NCBI GenBank assembly: GCA_030688705.1
Contig: JAUYJH010000071.1
Span: 1-23,427 of the forward strand
Direction of reading: 5' to 3'
Source of the DNA: Deltaproteobacteria bacterium
GTDB lineage: Bacteria; UBA10199; SPLOWO2-01-44-7
DNA: 23,427 bases
The position numbers and the translations under genes are program-made. The notes under the pieces are model-generated. The model worked only from the letters and a program-made list of their open reading frames with translations, was not told the origin of the DNA and ran no database searches. Shown here one piece after another: positions 1-7,393 of this stretch. The stretch's first letter is position 1, and each line of letters opens with the position of its first letter.

Positions 1-39
1 TTAACGGAATGGGCTGTTAAAGCCTTACGGGAATTCTGC

Positions 40-68
40 TTGACGGAATCTCTGTTTCTTCCTATCTA
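40..68 (+). promoter_or_regulatory. Weak candidate sigma70-type promoter for the antiterminator gene
   Basis: TTGACG at 40-45 matches five of six bases of a -35 box. TATCTA at 63-68, after a 17-base spacer, is only a partial -10 match. Transcription would start near 75, a few bases before the AAGGAG that precedes the GTG at 97. The real promoter could lie upstream of the window. Confidence 0.25.
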
Positions 69-96
69 CCAAACCTTCTTTTGGAAGGAGAATGCT

Positions 97-594
97 GTGG
101 GAGTAAGACGGTGGTATGTTGCGCAGTCTAAGCCACATAAGGAGCTTTTGGTCTGCAAGCATCTGGGCCGTGCTTTTGAGAGAAAGGATATTCTCTTTCC
201 CCAAATACGCCGTGGCACTAGGCTACGCCCGTTGTTTCCATCGTATCTTTTTTTTCGGACTGTGATCGAGGTGTCTGAAAATTATCGCAATATTAAATAT
301 GCTAGGGGCGTTCTCCGCATTCTGGGGGACCAAAACCATCTGGCATTTCCGGTGGCGGACGAAGTGATTGAGGTTCTTCAGAATCGCATTGATGCGAATG
401 GAATTATAGATCAAAGCCACATGATGCGTGTCGGCCAGCCTGTTCGGGTGCGGATAGGGCCCTTGAAAGATTTGATCGGTATTTTGGAAAAACCGGTTTC
501 GGATGACAAGCGGGTGCAGGTGCTTTTCAAATTGTTACGGTACCCATTGCGAGCCATGTTAAGTATTGAGGATTTGGAGCAGATTGGAGCCTGA
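97..594 (+). CDS. RfaH/NusG-family transcription antiterminator
   Basis: A specialised NusG paralogue, likely to bind elongating RNA polymerase and reduce termination across the long downstream sugar cluster. The 165-residue protein has an NGN domain opening with Trp-Tyr at residues 6-7 and the characteristic LFPSYLF segment at 46-52, then a C-terminal KOW-type segment from about residue 112 (GQPVRVRIGP). The length fits RfaH (about 162 aa). I chose the GTG start at 97 because AAGGAG lies 6 bases upstream and the NGN domain begins directly after it. An in-frame TTG at 40 would add 19 residues with no family counterpart. An exact match to the 8-base ops core lies about 50 bases after its stop, which supports RfaH type over housekeeping NusG. 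UpxY/LoaP-type paralogues remain possible because family membership was judged by eye. Confidence 0.85.
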   Translation: MGVRRWYVAQSKPHKELLVCKHLGRAFERKDILFPQIRRGTRLRPLFPSYLFFRTVIEVSENYRNIKYARGVLRILGDQNHLAFPVADEVIEVLQNRIDANGIIDQSHMMRVGQPVRVRIGPLKDLIGILEKPVSDDKRVQVLFKLLRYPLRAMLSIEDLEQIGA

Positions 595-644
595 AAAAAA
601 AGAAATGCGAATGGGTTTTTCAGGGAAAGGATTTTTTCTGAATG

Positions 645-656
645 GGCGGTAGCTTG
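645..656 (+). promoter_or_regulatory. ops-like element (RfaH recruitment site)
   Basis: The bases GGCGGTAGCTTG contain an exact copy of the 8-base ops core GGCGGTAG and match the extended GGCGGTAGCGTG form at all but one position. In enterobacteria ops pauses RNA polymerase and is read in the non-template strand by RfaH. Its place here, right after an RfaH-like gene and before the first polysaccharide gene, is what the model predicts. I see no full JUMPstart sequence around it. A chance 8-mer is possible, but the position makes that less likely. Confidence 0.6.
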
Positions 657-677
657 TCTTCAACCGGACAAAAACGC

Positions 678-1796
678 ATGAATGAAATCCGTCTAATGGA
701 TTATATCAGAGCCGTCTGGAAAAGGCGTTGGCACTGCTTTTACATTGTTCTTTCCGTCACGACAATTGCCGTTATCTATTCTTATTTTATGCCTAACGTT
801 TACCAATCCTCCGCTGTCATTTTGCCTATCAGCCCTTCATCGGGGGGCGGGGCCAGTTCTGTAGGCGGTTTTTTGGCTCAACTTCCGATGGTGAGCGGGG
901 GAGGAGGGATCGGTGTCGCGAATGATTTTGTCTTGTTTTTGAACAGTCAGGCACTCCGTTTGCGTGTTGTTGCCGCGCTGAACCTGATACCGGTTTTAGT
1001 ATCCAACGCGGAAATCCAGAACGGATTGTCTCCGGAGCACATCATAAACATGGCAGCCACCCGCTTAGGGGGGATGGTGTCGGTCAAAATAGACATGCTT
1101 CACAAACAAAAAATTATTGTCTCTGCAAACGGAGGCGATCCTGTATTCATTACCAAGGTTCTTCGCCAGTATCTGGTGGAATTGCAAAATTTTATTTCGA
1201 CCAACGCCTTGACGCAGGCCAAACGCCACAGGCTGTTTTTGGAAAAACAGCTGGCCCGAAACAAAAGAGAGCTTTTGGAGATGGGAAAGGCCTTGGCCTC
1301 TTTTTATCAGGACAACCCTGTCTCCACAGAGAAATCAAAATTGAATGTTCCGGTGGCCATGAACACCCAAACGGGCGTGCGTAATTTTGGCGATTATGAG
1401 GAATTCAAACAGCACTTCAATGTTTTACAGAAAAAAGAGGTTGATCAGCAGTCAGCCGATGCCAAAAACCTTGATTATGTTCGCGATGTGCCGCAGCAGG
1501 TCTATCTAACCTATTTGCAGGTGCAGCAACAGATTCTGGAACAAAATTACATCATGCTGTCGAGCTCTCATCAATCGGCCATGATTGAAGAGACAAAACA
1601 AGAGCCCTCTTTTCAGATTCTGGAGGATCCGATGGTTCCGCTGTTTCGCATCGCGCCAAAACGCCGTGTGATTGCCATGACCGCTTTTGGGATATCTTCT
1701 TTTCTGGCCCTCTTCTACTCCCTTTTTATGGAGTTTTACGTTCCCAAAAAGAGGGAGCGGATATTTCAGGAAGCGGAACCCATCGGTATCCGCTGA
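678..1796 (+). CDS. Wzz-type chain-length determinant / polysaccharide co-polymerase
   Basis: Inner-membrane polysaccharide co-polymerase, expected to set glycan chain length with a Wzy polymerase or to assist export. It is 372 residues from the ATG at 678. A basic N-terminal segment (DYIRAVWKRRW) leads into a first membrane helix at about residues 19-38. A long Gln/Lys-rich, probably helical periplasmic region follows, then a proline-containing segment (DPMVPLFRIAPKRR) and a second membrane helix at about 330-353 with a short basic tail. No Walker kinase domain follows, so it is a Wzz type without a fused tyrosine kinase. The start is uncertain. An in-frame ATG at 642 adds 12 residues but would put the ops-like element inside the coding region. 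I prefer 678, whose N-terminus looks typical of Wzz, although its Shine-Dalgarno is weak. Confidence 0.8.
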   Translation: MNEIRLMDYIRAVWKRRWHCFYIVLSVTTIAVIYSYFMPNVYQSSAVILPISPSSGGGASSVGGFLAQLPMVSGGGGIGVANDFVLFLNSQALRLRVVAALNLIPVLVSNAEIQNGLSPEHIINMAATRLGGMVSVKIDMLHKQKIIVSANGGDPVFITKVLRQYLVELQNFISTNALTQAKRHRLFLEKQLARNKRELLEMGKALASFYQDNPVSTEKSKLNVPVAMNTQTGVRNFGDYEEFKQHFNVLQKKEVDQQSADAKNLDYVRDVPQQVYLTYLQVQQQILEQNYIMLSSSHQSAMIEETKQEPSFQILEDPMVPLFRIAPKRRVIAMTAFGISSFLALFYSLFMEFYVPKKRERIFQEAEPIGIR

Positions 1797-1805
1797 GCTT
1801 AATTT

Positions 1806-2417
1806 ATGAGTTTTACCGTTTCCTATCTAAAACAAATTGAAGAGATTGTCCGAAATACGGATTCCTCCGAGATCGACCGGACCGTGGAAATTTTGGAAAG
1901 AGTCCGCTCGCAAGGGGGGCGCCTTTTCTTCGTCGGCGTTGGCGGATCCGCCAGTAATGCCTCTCATGCGGTCAACGATTTCCGAAAAATCTGCGGCATG
2001 GAATGCTATGCGCCGACCGACAATGTTTCGGAGTTAACCTCTCGTATCAACGATGAGGGATGGGAGAGTTCTTTCGCGGAATGGTTGAGGGGGAGCCGGC
2101 TTGGAAAAAAAGATGCCTTGTTTATCTTGTCCGTGGGGGGCGGCAACCCGGAAAAAAATGTCAGCATGAATATTGTGGCCGCTTTGAAATTTGCCAAAGA
2201 GGTGGGGGCCTCCGTTTTGGGAGTGGTGGGGAGAGATGGTGGGTTCACCAAAAAAGTCGCGGATGCCTGTGTTGTGGTGCCGATGGTGGATTCGATCCTG
2301 GTGACGTTTCACGCGGAATCGTTCCAGTCGGTTTTTTTGCACTTGATTGCTGCCCACCCCAAAATGAAACAGACACCGACAAAATGGGAATCACTTCAGG
2401 AAAATGAACCAAAATGA
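1806..2417 (+). CDS. SIS-domain phosphosugar isomerase (GmhA-like)
   Basis: A 203-residue single SIS domain, the size of sedoheptulose-7-phosphate isomerase GmhA. The phosphate-binding loop GVGGSASN is at residues 44-51 and a second Ser/Gly loop, SVGGGN, at 109-114. His179 sits where GmhA has its conserved late histidine. The segment after the first loop (HAVNDFRK) differs from the GmhA form with its catalytic Glu, so the substrate may not be standard sedoheptulose 7-phosphate. The next gene, a transaldolase, overlaps it by 4 bases, and an HddA-like kinase lies at 11749, so a heptose-phosphate role is reasonable. No good Shine-Dalgarno is visible before the ATG. Other aldose-ketose isomerases are possible. 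Confidence 0.75.
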   Translation: MSFTVSYLKQIEEIVRNTDSSEIDRTVEILERVRSQGGRLFFVGVGGSASNASHAVNDFRKICGMECYAPTDNVSELTSRINDEGWESSFAEWLRGSRLGKKDALFILSVGGGNPEKNVSMNIVAALKFAKEVGASVLGVVGRDGGFTKKVADACVVVPMVDSILVTFHAESFQSVFLHLIAAHPKMKQTPTKWESLQENEPK

Positions 2418-3082
2418 AAATATTTATTGATTCAGCCAATCTCAAGGAAATTGAAGAGTCGCTACAGCGGGGCTTTCCACGCGGGATTACCACCAACCCC
2501 TCCATTTTGGCTAAGGAGCCGAAAGGGGATTTCAAGGGACACATCCAGAAGATCATTGGTCTCATCCGGGAATATAAATATGAAATCCCTTTGAGCGTCG
2601 AAGTCTTTAGCAACGACCCGGATGAAATGGTCCGGCAAGGGGAAGATTTCGTCAAAAGTTTCGATTACCCGCACCTGAATGTCAAAGTCCCTGTCGGTTG
2701 GGGGGGCTTGAAGGCGATCCATGAATTGAGAAGGCGCGGCATCCAAGTCAATTGCACCTGCTGTATGTCTTACAACCAAGCAGTGATGGCGGCCATGGCT
2801 GGGGCGAATTTTGTGAGCCTCTTTTATGGCCGTATTCGCGATGTCGGCTATGATGCTTTTGCCATTGTCAAACAGGTACACGAGACATTCCGTCAGTGGA
2901 ATTATCCTTCTGAAATCATTGTTGGCAGTATTCGGCATATTTGTGATATTAACGAAGCCCTTCAAGCCGGAGCCGACATTGTAACCGTGCCTCCCAAGTT
3001 TTACGAACAGATGGTCTCCCACCCCAAGACGGACGAAGCGGTCGATCAATTCCTGACCGATTTCAAACACTGGCTCTCCTAA
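2414..3082 (+). CDS. Short-form transaldolase (TalC/Fsa-like)
   Basis: A 222-residue class I aldolase of the small transaldolase/fructose-6-phosphate aldolase family. Landmarks are Asp6 in an FIDSAN start, TTNPS at 26-30, Glu63 where true fructose-6-phosphate aldolase has Gln, and the Schiff-base lysine Lys91 in NVKVP. Glu63 favours transaldolase chemistry: dihydroxyacetone transfer that can yield sedoheptulose 7-phosphate from fructose 6-phosphate and erythrose 4-phosphate. The usual TLIFS stretch is replaced by a cysteine-rich TCCMS around residues 115-119, which is unusual and may alter the donor or acceptor. The start overlaps the isomerase stop as ATGA, so the two are translationally coupled and may act in sequence. 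Confidence 0.8.
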   Translation: MKIFIDSANLKEIEESLQRGFPRGITTNPSILAKEPKGDFKGHIQKIIGLIREYKYEIPLSVEVFSNDPDEMVRQGEDFVKSFDYPHLNVKVPVGWGGLKAIHELRRRGIQVNCTCCMSYNQAVMAAMAGANFVSLFYGRIRDVGYDAFAIVKQVHETFRQWNYPSEIIVGSIRHICDINEALQAGADIVTVPPKFYEQMVSHPKTDEAVDQFLTDFKHWLS

Positions 3083-3098
3083 AAAAGAGTCTCCAAAA

Positions 3099-4091
3099 AT
3101 GGTTCACAAAATTGACAAAGCCTTAGTCACAGGTGCCGGCGGTTTTATAGGAAGCCATCTGGTGGAACGATTGGTATCAAACGGGACGCGAGTCACCGCA
3201 TTTTTGCATTATAATTCGCGCCACGATATCGGCATGCTTCGTTACGCTCCAAAAGAGGTCATGGAGCGCGTTGAAATTTTTTTTGGCGATTTGAAAGATG
3301 CCGAATCTGTCCGAAAGGCCGCAAAAGGGACCGATGTTATTTTTCATCTGGGGGCTTTAATCGGCATACCCTATTCTTATCGTAATCCTCATGATGTTAT
3401 TGAAACAAATATCATTGGTACGTTGAATGTTTTGACTGCAGCGATGGAAAATCAGGTGGCAAGAATAATTCATACCTCCACGAGTGAGGTTTATGGTACG
3501 GCGCGGACGGAAAAAATTCAGGAAACCCATCCTTTGCAGGGGCAATCTCCCTATTCCGCCAGTAAAATTGGGGCCGACAAAATTGTCGAAAGTTTTGTCA
3601 ATTCTTATCAATTGCCTGCGGTGACCATTCGTCCCTTTAACACCTATGGCCCCCGCCAATCGATGCGGGCCGTCATTCCAACCATCATTGCGCAAACCCT
3701 TTTTCAAAATGAAATCCATGTCGGATCTTTGGATCCTGTAAGGGATTTTACCTTTGTTGGAGATACGGTTGATGCTTTTTTGAAAGGGGCGACTGTCGAA
3801 GGGGTGGAGGGGGAAGTTTTTAATCTCGGCACCGGCCGGGAAGTTTCGATCGGAGAGATCGTGAAGGTCATTAAATCGATGACCGGAATGGAAAACAAGC
3901 CGGTTTGTGTGGCCAAAGAGCGGTTACGCCCCAAAAACAGCGAAGTGATGCGGCTTCGATCCGATTTTACAAAGGCCAAGAAAATTTTGGGATGGTCTCC
4001 AAAAACCTCTTTTGAAGATGGGTTAAGAGCAACCATCGATTGGATTCGTGCCCATTCGCAGGATTATTCCCAAAGTGGCTATGTTGTCTGA
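3099..4091 (+). CDS. legB: LegB-like NAD-dependent sugar-nucleotide 4,6-dehydratase
   Basis: Extended SDR of 330 residues with the NAD motif GxxGxxG at 12-18 (TGAGGFIG) and catalytic Tyr152/Lys156 in SPYSASK. The TSTSEVYGTA segment and the stretch around residues 173-190 (rich in RPFNTYGPRQS) are the hallmarks of LegB, the UDP- or GDP-GlcNAc 4,6-dehydratase that starts legionaminic-acid-type pathways. The product would be a 4-keto-6-deoxy-HexNAc nucleotide. Its usual partner, a PLP aminotransferase of the LegC family, is not the next gene: the neighbour is a 3-dehydratase, so the pathway is either split or modified. A 16-base gap separates it from the transaldolase gene. Family assignment is strong. 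The nucleotide and sugar cannot be read from the sequence. Confidence 0.8.
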   Translation: MVHKIDKALVTGAGGFIGSHLVERLVSNGTRVTAFLHYNSRHDIGMLRYAPKEVMERVEIFFGDLKDAESVRKAAKGTDVIFHLGALIGIPYSYRNPHDVIETNIIGTLNVLTAAMENQVARIIHTSTSEVYGTARTEKIQETHPLQGQSPYSASKIGADKIVESFVNSYQLPAVTIRPFNTYGPRQSMRAVIPTIIAQTLFQNEIHVGSLDPVRDFTFVGDTVDAFLKGATVEGVEGEVFNLGTGREVSIGEIVKVIKSMTGMENKPVCVAKERLRPKNSEVMRLRSDFTKAKKILGWSPKTSFEDGLRATIDWIRAHSQDYSQSGYVV

Positions 4092-4158
4092 TTTAAGACT
4101 TGATTCCCTGTTTGGGGCTGATAAAAGCTCCGGACTTTGTTTGAAGAGGAGATAGGGC

Positions 4159-5334
4159 ATGAAACCGATTCGTCATTTTCTTGCAGAAGATACTATCGAT
4201 AACAAAGACATCGATCAATTGATCGCATGGCTTAAAACGTATCCCCGCTTGACCAAGGGGAAAGTGACGCTGGAATTTGAGGCCAAGTGGAGCCATTGGC
4301 TTGGGACAAAATATTCGGTCTTCTGCAATTCCGGCTCGTCTGCCAATCTTCTCATGTATTATGCTTTGGAAATTTCCGGGCGGCTTAAAAACAAAAAAGT
4401 GATTGTTCCTTCGGTCGGCTGGGTGACTTCAATTGCGCCGGCGATGCAGTTCGGGTTCGAACCGATCATGTGCGAGGCTGACAAAGATACTTTTGGCCTC
4501 GATCTCGATCATCTGGAGGCGCTGCTGAAAGAACACCAACCCTCCACTGTCTTGATGGTTCAGGTTTTGGGAGTTCCCCACAAGATGGATCGTTTGATGG
4601 CCTTGAAAGAGAAATATGGATTTTTCCTATTGGAAGATGCTTGTGCAGCCATCGGGGCCTCTTATCGCGGAAGAAAGGTAGGTACTTTTGGTGATATGGC
4701 CTCCTTTTCCGCTTATTTTGGACATCAATTTTCCACGATAGAAGGTGGATTGGTTTCGACGAGTGATAAACAGTTCAATGATCTGCTCCTAATGAGCCGT
4801 AGTCATGGCTGGAGCAAGGATTTGGATCGTTCGTCGCATGAAAAATATGTGAAAGAATATCAGATCGATAATTTTCACTCTCCGTTTGTCTTCTATATTC
4901 CAGGGTTTAATGTGCGCCCTACCGATCTGCAGGCGTTCATCGGTCTGGGGCAGGTAGATAAACTCGACTGGATCGTCTCCAGAAGACAGGAAAATCATGC
5001 CCGTTATAAAAAGCATTTCGAGGGAAAGCTTGATTTTCAAAAATGCGATCCCGAATCGACTGTCTGTTCTATTTCTTTCGGTGCTTTGGCCAGAGACACA
5101 GAACAGCGGCGCAACATTGTGAGTGCGCTGGTGGCCAACGGTATCGAAACAAGGATTTTTTCCGCCGGTAATCTGGGGCTACACCCTTTTTGGTACGAGA
5201 AATACGGAAAATTCAGCGCTCCGATGGCCGATCGCATTCATCATTGCGGATTTTTTCTTCCCAATAACCCTTCGTTAAAAATAGAAGATATCGATTTCAT
5301 CGCGGGTGTCGTTTTGGAGGCGGCAGGCAAATGA
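4159..5334 (+). CDS. ColD-like PLP-dependent sugar-nucleotide 3-dehydratase (His replaces PLP lysine)
   Basis: A 391-residue DegT/DnrJ-fold enzyme. The site that holds the internal-aldimine lysine in aminotransferases is His189 here (YFGHQFSTIEGG), the diagnostic swap of the 3-dehydratases ColD (388 aa, His188) and E1/DdhC. Asp160 in LLEDACAA should bind the cofactor ring nitrogen, and NSGSSANL at 57-64 the phosphate. The cysteine cluster of the [2Fe-2S] E1/DdhC/SpnQ group is absent: the equivalent region reads RSHGWSKD, as in ColD. Expected reaction: removal of the C3 hydroxyl from a 4-keto-6-deoxy sugar nucleotide, for example GDP-4-keto-6-deoxymannose. AGGAG precedes the ATG with good spacing, and the stop overlaps the E1-alpha gene. 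It should not be annotated as an ordinary aminotransferase. Confidence 0.85.
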   Translation: MKPIRHFLAEDTIDNKDIDQLIAWLKTYPRLTKGKVTLEFEAKWSHWLGTKYSVFCNSGSSANLLMYYALEISGRLKNKKVIVPSVGWVTSIAPAMQFGFEPIMCEADKDTFGLDLDHLEALLKEHQPSTVLMVQVLGVPHKMDRLMALKEKYGFFLLEDACAAIGASYRGRKVGTFGDMASFSAYFGHQFSTIEGGLVSTSDKQFNDLLLMSRSHGWSKDLDRSSHEKYVKEYQIDNFHSPFVFYIPGFNVRPTDLQAFIGLGQVDKLDWIVSRRQENHARYKKHFEGKLDFQKCDPESTVCSISFGALARDTEQRRNIVSALVANGIETRIFSAGNLGLHPFWYEKYGKFSAPMADRIHHCGFFLPNNPSLKIEDIDFIAGVVLEAAGK

Positions 5335-6305
5335 TGCAGGACATTCTTACCAAAGAAGAATCATTGGGGCTCTACCGCAAGTTGGTTTTGGCACGGTTTT
5401 GTGAAGAAAAAATATGCCAGGAGTATTTCAAAGATGAAATGAAAACACCGGTTCATTTGGGGATAGGCGGCGAGGGCATTCCGATCGGCGTGCATCACTG
5501 CCTGCCCCCCTCAACAAAAGCCTTCGGCACCTATCGCAATCATAGTCTTTATCTGGCGATGACGGAGGACACGGACGGGTTTTTCGGCGAACTCTATGGC
5601 AAGAGAAATGGCCCGGCCAAGGGAAAAGCTGGCTCCATGCATCTGTCTTTGCCGGAGAAAAATTTTGTGGCGACTTCCGCCGTGGTTGGCACCACTGTTC
5701 CGTTGGCCCTTGGGGCCGCTTTTGCCAATACCTACCGCGGCTCGGATGATGTCGTGACCGTTTTTTTCGGCGATGGCGCGGTGGAAGAGGGGGCTTTCTG
5801 GGAAAGCATTAATTTTGCGGCATTACGCCGGTTGAAAATTCTGTTTGTTTGCGAAGACAATGGTTTGGCCATTCACACCCATGCCCGTCAAAGACGCGGT
5901 TTTAAATCTCTTCTGAATATCGTGGAGGCTTTTGATTTTTACAAAGGGAGCGGTGACGGCAGTGATTTAACCGAGGTAATTCGCGTCACACGGCAGGTTA
6001 CGAGACAGATGCAGGACAAGCCCGGCCCCGCCCTTTTGAATTTTACCTATCACCGCTTTTTGGAACATGTCGGACCCAGGGAAGACTTTGATGCCGGATA
6101 TCGTCAAAAGCCGGAGCCGGAGGATATCAAAAGGCTCGACCCGGTTTTGCGTTTTGAAGAAGAATTGAAAGAAAGCGGTTTGCAAGCGCAGGCATTGGAG
6201 GCGATACGGTGCGAGGTACAGGAAAAAATCGATCGAAGCGTGAAGACGGCGCAACAGGCGCCGTTCCCGCCACCCGAAGAACTCTTTGCGGATGTGTTGA
6301 TATGA
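5331..6305 (+). CDS. Thiamine-diphosphate dehydrogenase E1 alpha-like subunit
   Basis: A 324-residue protein of the pyruvate/acetoin dehydrogenase E1-alpha family. The ThDP/Mg motif starts with GDG at 147-149 and ends with Asn177 after 27 residues. The KGKAGSMHL and GTTVPLALGAAFA segments are also typical. The family normally decarboxylates a 2-oxo acid and passes the acyl group to a lipoyl E2. No E2 or E3 gene is present here, and the gene is coupled by ATGA overlap to a sugar 3-dehydratase upstream and to E1-beta downstream. The acyl acceptor may therefore be a keto sugar, as proposed for the E1-like pair in avilamycin biosynthesis and as YerE does (different ThDP family) for yersiniose. 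The subunit assignment is secure. The acceptor is inference. Confidence 0.88.
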   Translation: MMQDILTKEESLGLYRKLVLARFCEEKICQEYFKDEMKTPVHLGIGGEGIPIGVHHCLPPSTKAFGTYRNHSLYLAMTEDTDGFFGELYGKRNGPAKGKAGSMHLSLPEKNFVATSAVVGTTVPLALGAAFANTYRGSDDVVTVFFGDGAVEEGAFWESINFAALRRLKILFVCEDNGLAIHTHARQRRGFKSLLNIVEAFDFYKGSGDGSDLTEVIRVTRQVTRQMQDKPGPALLNFTYHRFLEHVGPREDFDAGYRQKPEPEDIKRLDPVLRFEEELKESGLQAQALEAIRCEVQEKIDRSVKTAQQAPFPPPEELFADVLI

Positions 6306-7345
6306 CCCAAACAATGATGTCCTACCGGGATGGTTTGATGCTGGCGGCGGCCCATGAAATGGAAGCCGATCCCGATGTGTTTGTGTTCGGTCTCGATGTG
6401 CCCGATCATAAGAGGATCTTCGGCAGCACGAGGGGTCTTGTCGAAAAATTCGGGGAGAAGCGCTGCTTTGGCACCCCTCTCTCGGAAGATGCAATGACCG
6501 GCATGGCTTTGGGTGCCGCTATTTCAGGTCTTCGCCCCATTCACGTTCATATACGCGTTGATTTTATGTTGTTGGCGATGAACCAGATCGTGAACATGAT
6601 CTCCAACCTGCGCTATATGAGTGGCGGCAAACTCAAAATTCCTCTTGTTTTGCGCGCGGTTATCGGCCGCGGCTGGGGACAGTCGGCACAGCATAGCAAA
6701 TCCTTGCACAGTTTTTTTGCGCATGTTCCCGGTTTAAAAGTCGTCATGCCGACCACGCCGCAGGATGCCTACAGCCTTTTGCGTTCTGCGGTGCGCGATG
6801 ACAACCCGGTTGTCTTTTTGGAGCATCGCTGGCTCTATGATATTGAAGGGGAAGTCGATTTTGAAAAAATCGCTCCATTGGGCAAGGCGGCGGTGCGCAA
6901 AGAGGGAAAGGCCCTGACCGTCGTGGGTACTTCGTGGATGAATGTGGAGGCGGTCAAGGCGGCTGAAATTTTGGCAAAGCGGGGAGTGGATATTGAAGTG
7001 GTCGATGTCCGCAGTATTTACCCTCTGGATGAAGAGACGATCGTGAATTCGGTGAAGAAAACTGGCCACTGCATCGTGGCCGATTATGACTGGACCTATT
7101 GCGGATTCAGTGCGGAACTGGCCTCCGTGATCCATCACAGGTGTTTTGCCGATTTGAAAAAACCGGTGGAACGATTGGGCTTTGCCCCAGTTCCTTGTCC
7201 TACTACGCGTCCTTTAGAAAATCTGTTTTATCCTTCCGCTGTTCATATCATCCGCACCGCTGAAAAAATGCTTGGCCTTTCTCCCACCGATCTGGACGGA
7301 GAATCCTTTTACAGTTACGAAAACAAATTCAAGGGACCCTTCTAA
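6302..7345 (+). CDS. Thiamine-diphosphate dehydrogenase E1 beta-like subunit
   Basis: A 347-residue partner of the preceding E1-alpha. The catalytic Glu62 that activates ThDP sits in TPLSEDAMTGMALGAA. A later stretch (about residues 120-145) carries GQSAQHSKSLHSFFAHVPGL, the usual E1-beta signature, and the C-terminal transketolase-like domain follows (VVDVRSIYPLDEETI). The start at 6302 overlaps the alpha stop as ATGA. An upstream in-frame start at 6209 would overlap alpha by about 100 bases and add a non-family leader, so I reject it. The pair should form an alpha2beta2 enzyme with active sites at the subunit interface. Its setting among sugar-nucleotide genes argues for a dedicated biosynthetic role, not central metabolism. 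Confidence 0.88.
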   Translation: MTQTMMSYRDGLMLAAAHEMEADPDVFVFGLDVPDHKRIFGSTRGLVEKFGEKRCFGTPLSEDAMTGMALGAAISGLRPIHVHIRVDFMLLAMNQIVNMISNLRYMSGGKLKIPLVLRAVIGRGWGQSAQHSKSLHSFFAHVPGLKVVMPTTPQDAYSLLRSAVRDDNPVVFLEHRWLYDIEGEVDFEKIAPLGKAAVRKEGKALTVVGTSWMNVEAVKAAEILAKRGVDIEVVDVRSIYPLDEETIVNSVKKTGHCIVADYDWTYCGFSAELASVIHHRCFADLKKPVERLGFAPVPCPTTRPLENLFYPSAVHIIRTAEKMLGLSPTDLDGESFYSYENKFKGPF

Positions 7346-7348
7346 AAC

Positions 7349-7374
7349 GGACCATGGACAATGGACCATGGACC
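7349..7374 (+). repeat. Heptamer tandem repeat GGACCAT/GGACAAT
   Basis: Three full 7-base units (GGACCAT, GGACAAT, GGACCAT) plus a partial GGACC fill most of the 48-base gap between the E1-beta and Fcl-like genes. Two CCATGG palindromes lie exactly two units apart. The repeat precedes the start at 7394, which has no clear Shine-Dalgarno. It may be a slippage-prone spacer or a dispersed intergenic repeat. I found no second copy in this window. Confidence 0.8.
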
Positions 7375-7393
7375 AAAAACACAGATACAGATA

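Noticed and set aside
1..49. Direct repeat TTAACGGAAT (1-10) / TTGACGGAAT (40-49), with a looser copy at 25-34, as an operator or attachment site
   Set aside because: Too short, and the left side is cut by the window edge; no mobile gene is nearby.
40..96. TTG start at 40 for the antiterminator
   Set aside because: It adds 19 residues without family match, and a better GTG with AAGGAG spacing exists at 97.
590..624. 9-base inverted repeat (CCTGAAAAA / TTTTTCAGG) followed by a T-run, between the antiterminator and Wzz genes, as a rho-independent terminator
   Set aside because: The stem is AT-rich with three G-C pairs, the loop is about 17 bases and the T-run starts several bases after the stem. 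It may fold weakly but is not convincing as a terminator.
4092..4158. Internal promoter in the 67-base gap before the 3-dehydratase gene
   Set aside because: TTGATT at 4100 and a GATAAA at 4120 have a spacer of only 14 bases; the match is too weak to call.
4159..5334. LegC- or perosamine-type aminotransferase
   Set aside because: The PLP lysine position is His189, matching ColD-type 3-dehydratases.
6209..6301. Longer N-terminus for E1-beta
   Set aside because: It would overlap E1-alpha by about 100 bases and encode a basic leader with no family match; the ATGA overlap at 6302 is the better start.
5331..7345. Ordinary pyruvate or acetoin dehydrogenase operon
   Set aside because: No E2 or E3 gene is present, and the pair is embedded by 4-base overlap in sugar-nucleotide genes. 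The conventional role cannot be excluded without flanking sequence.
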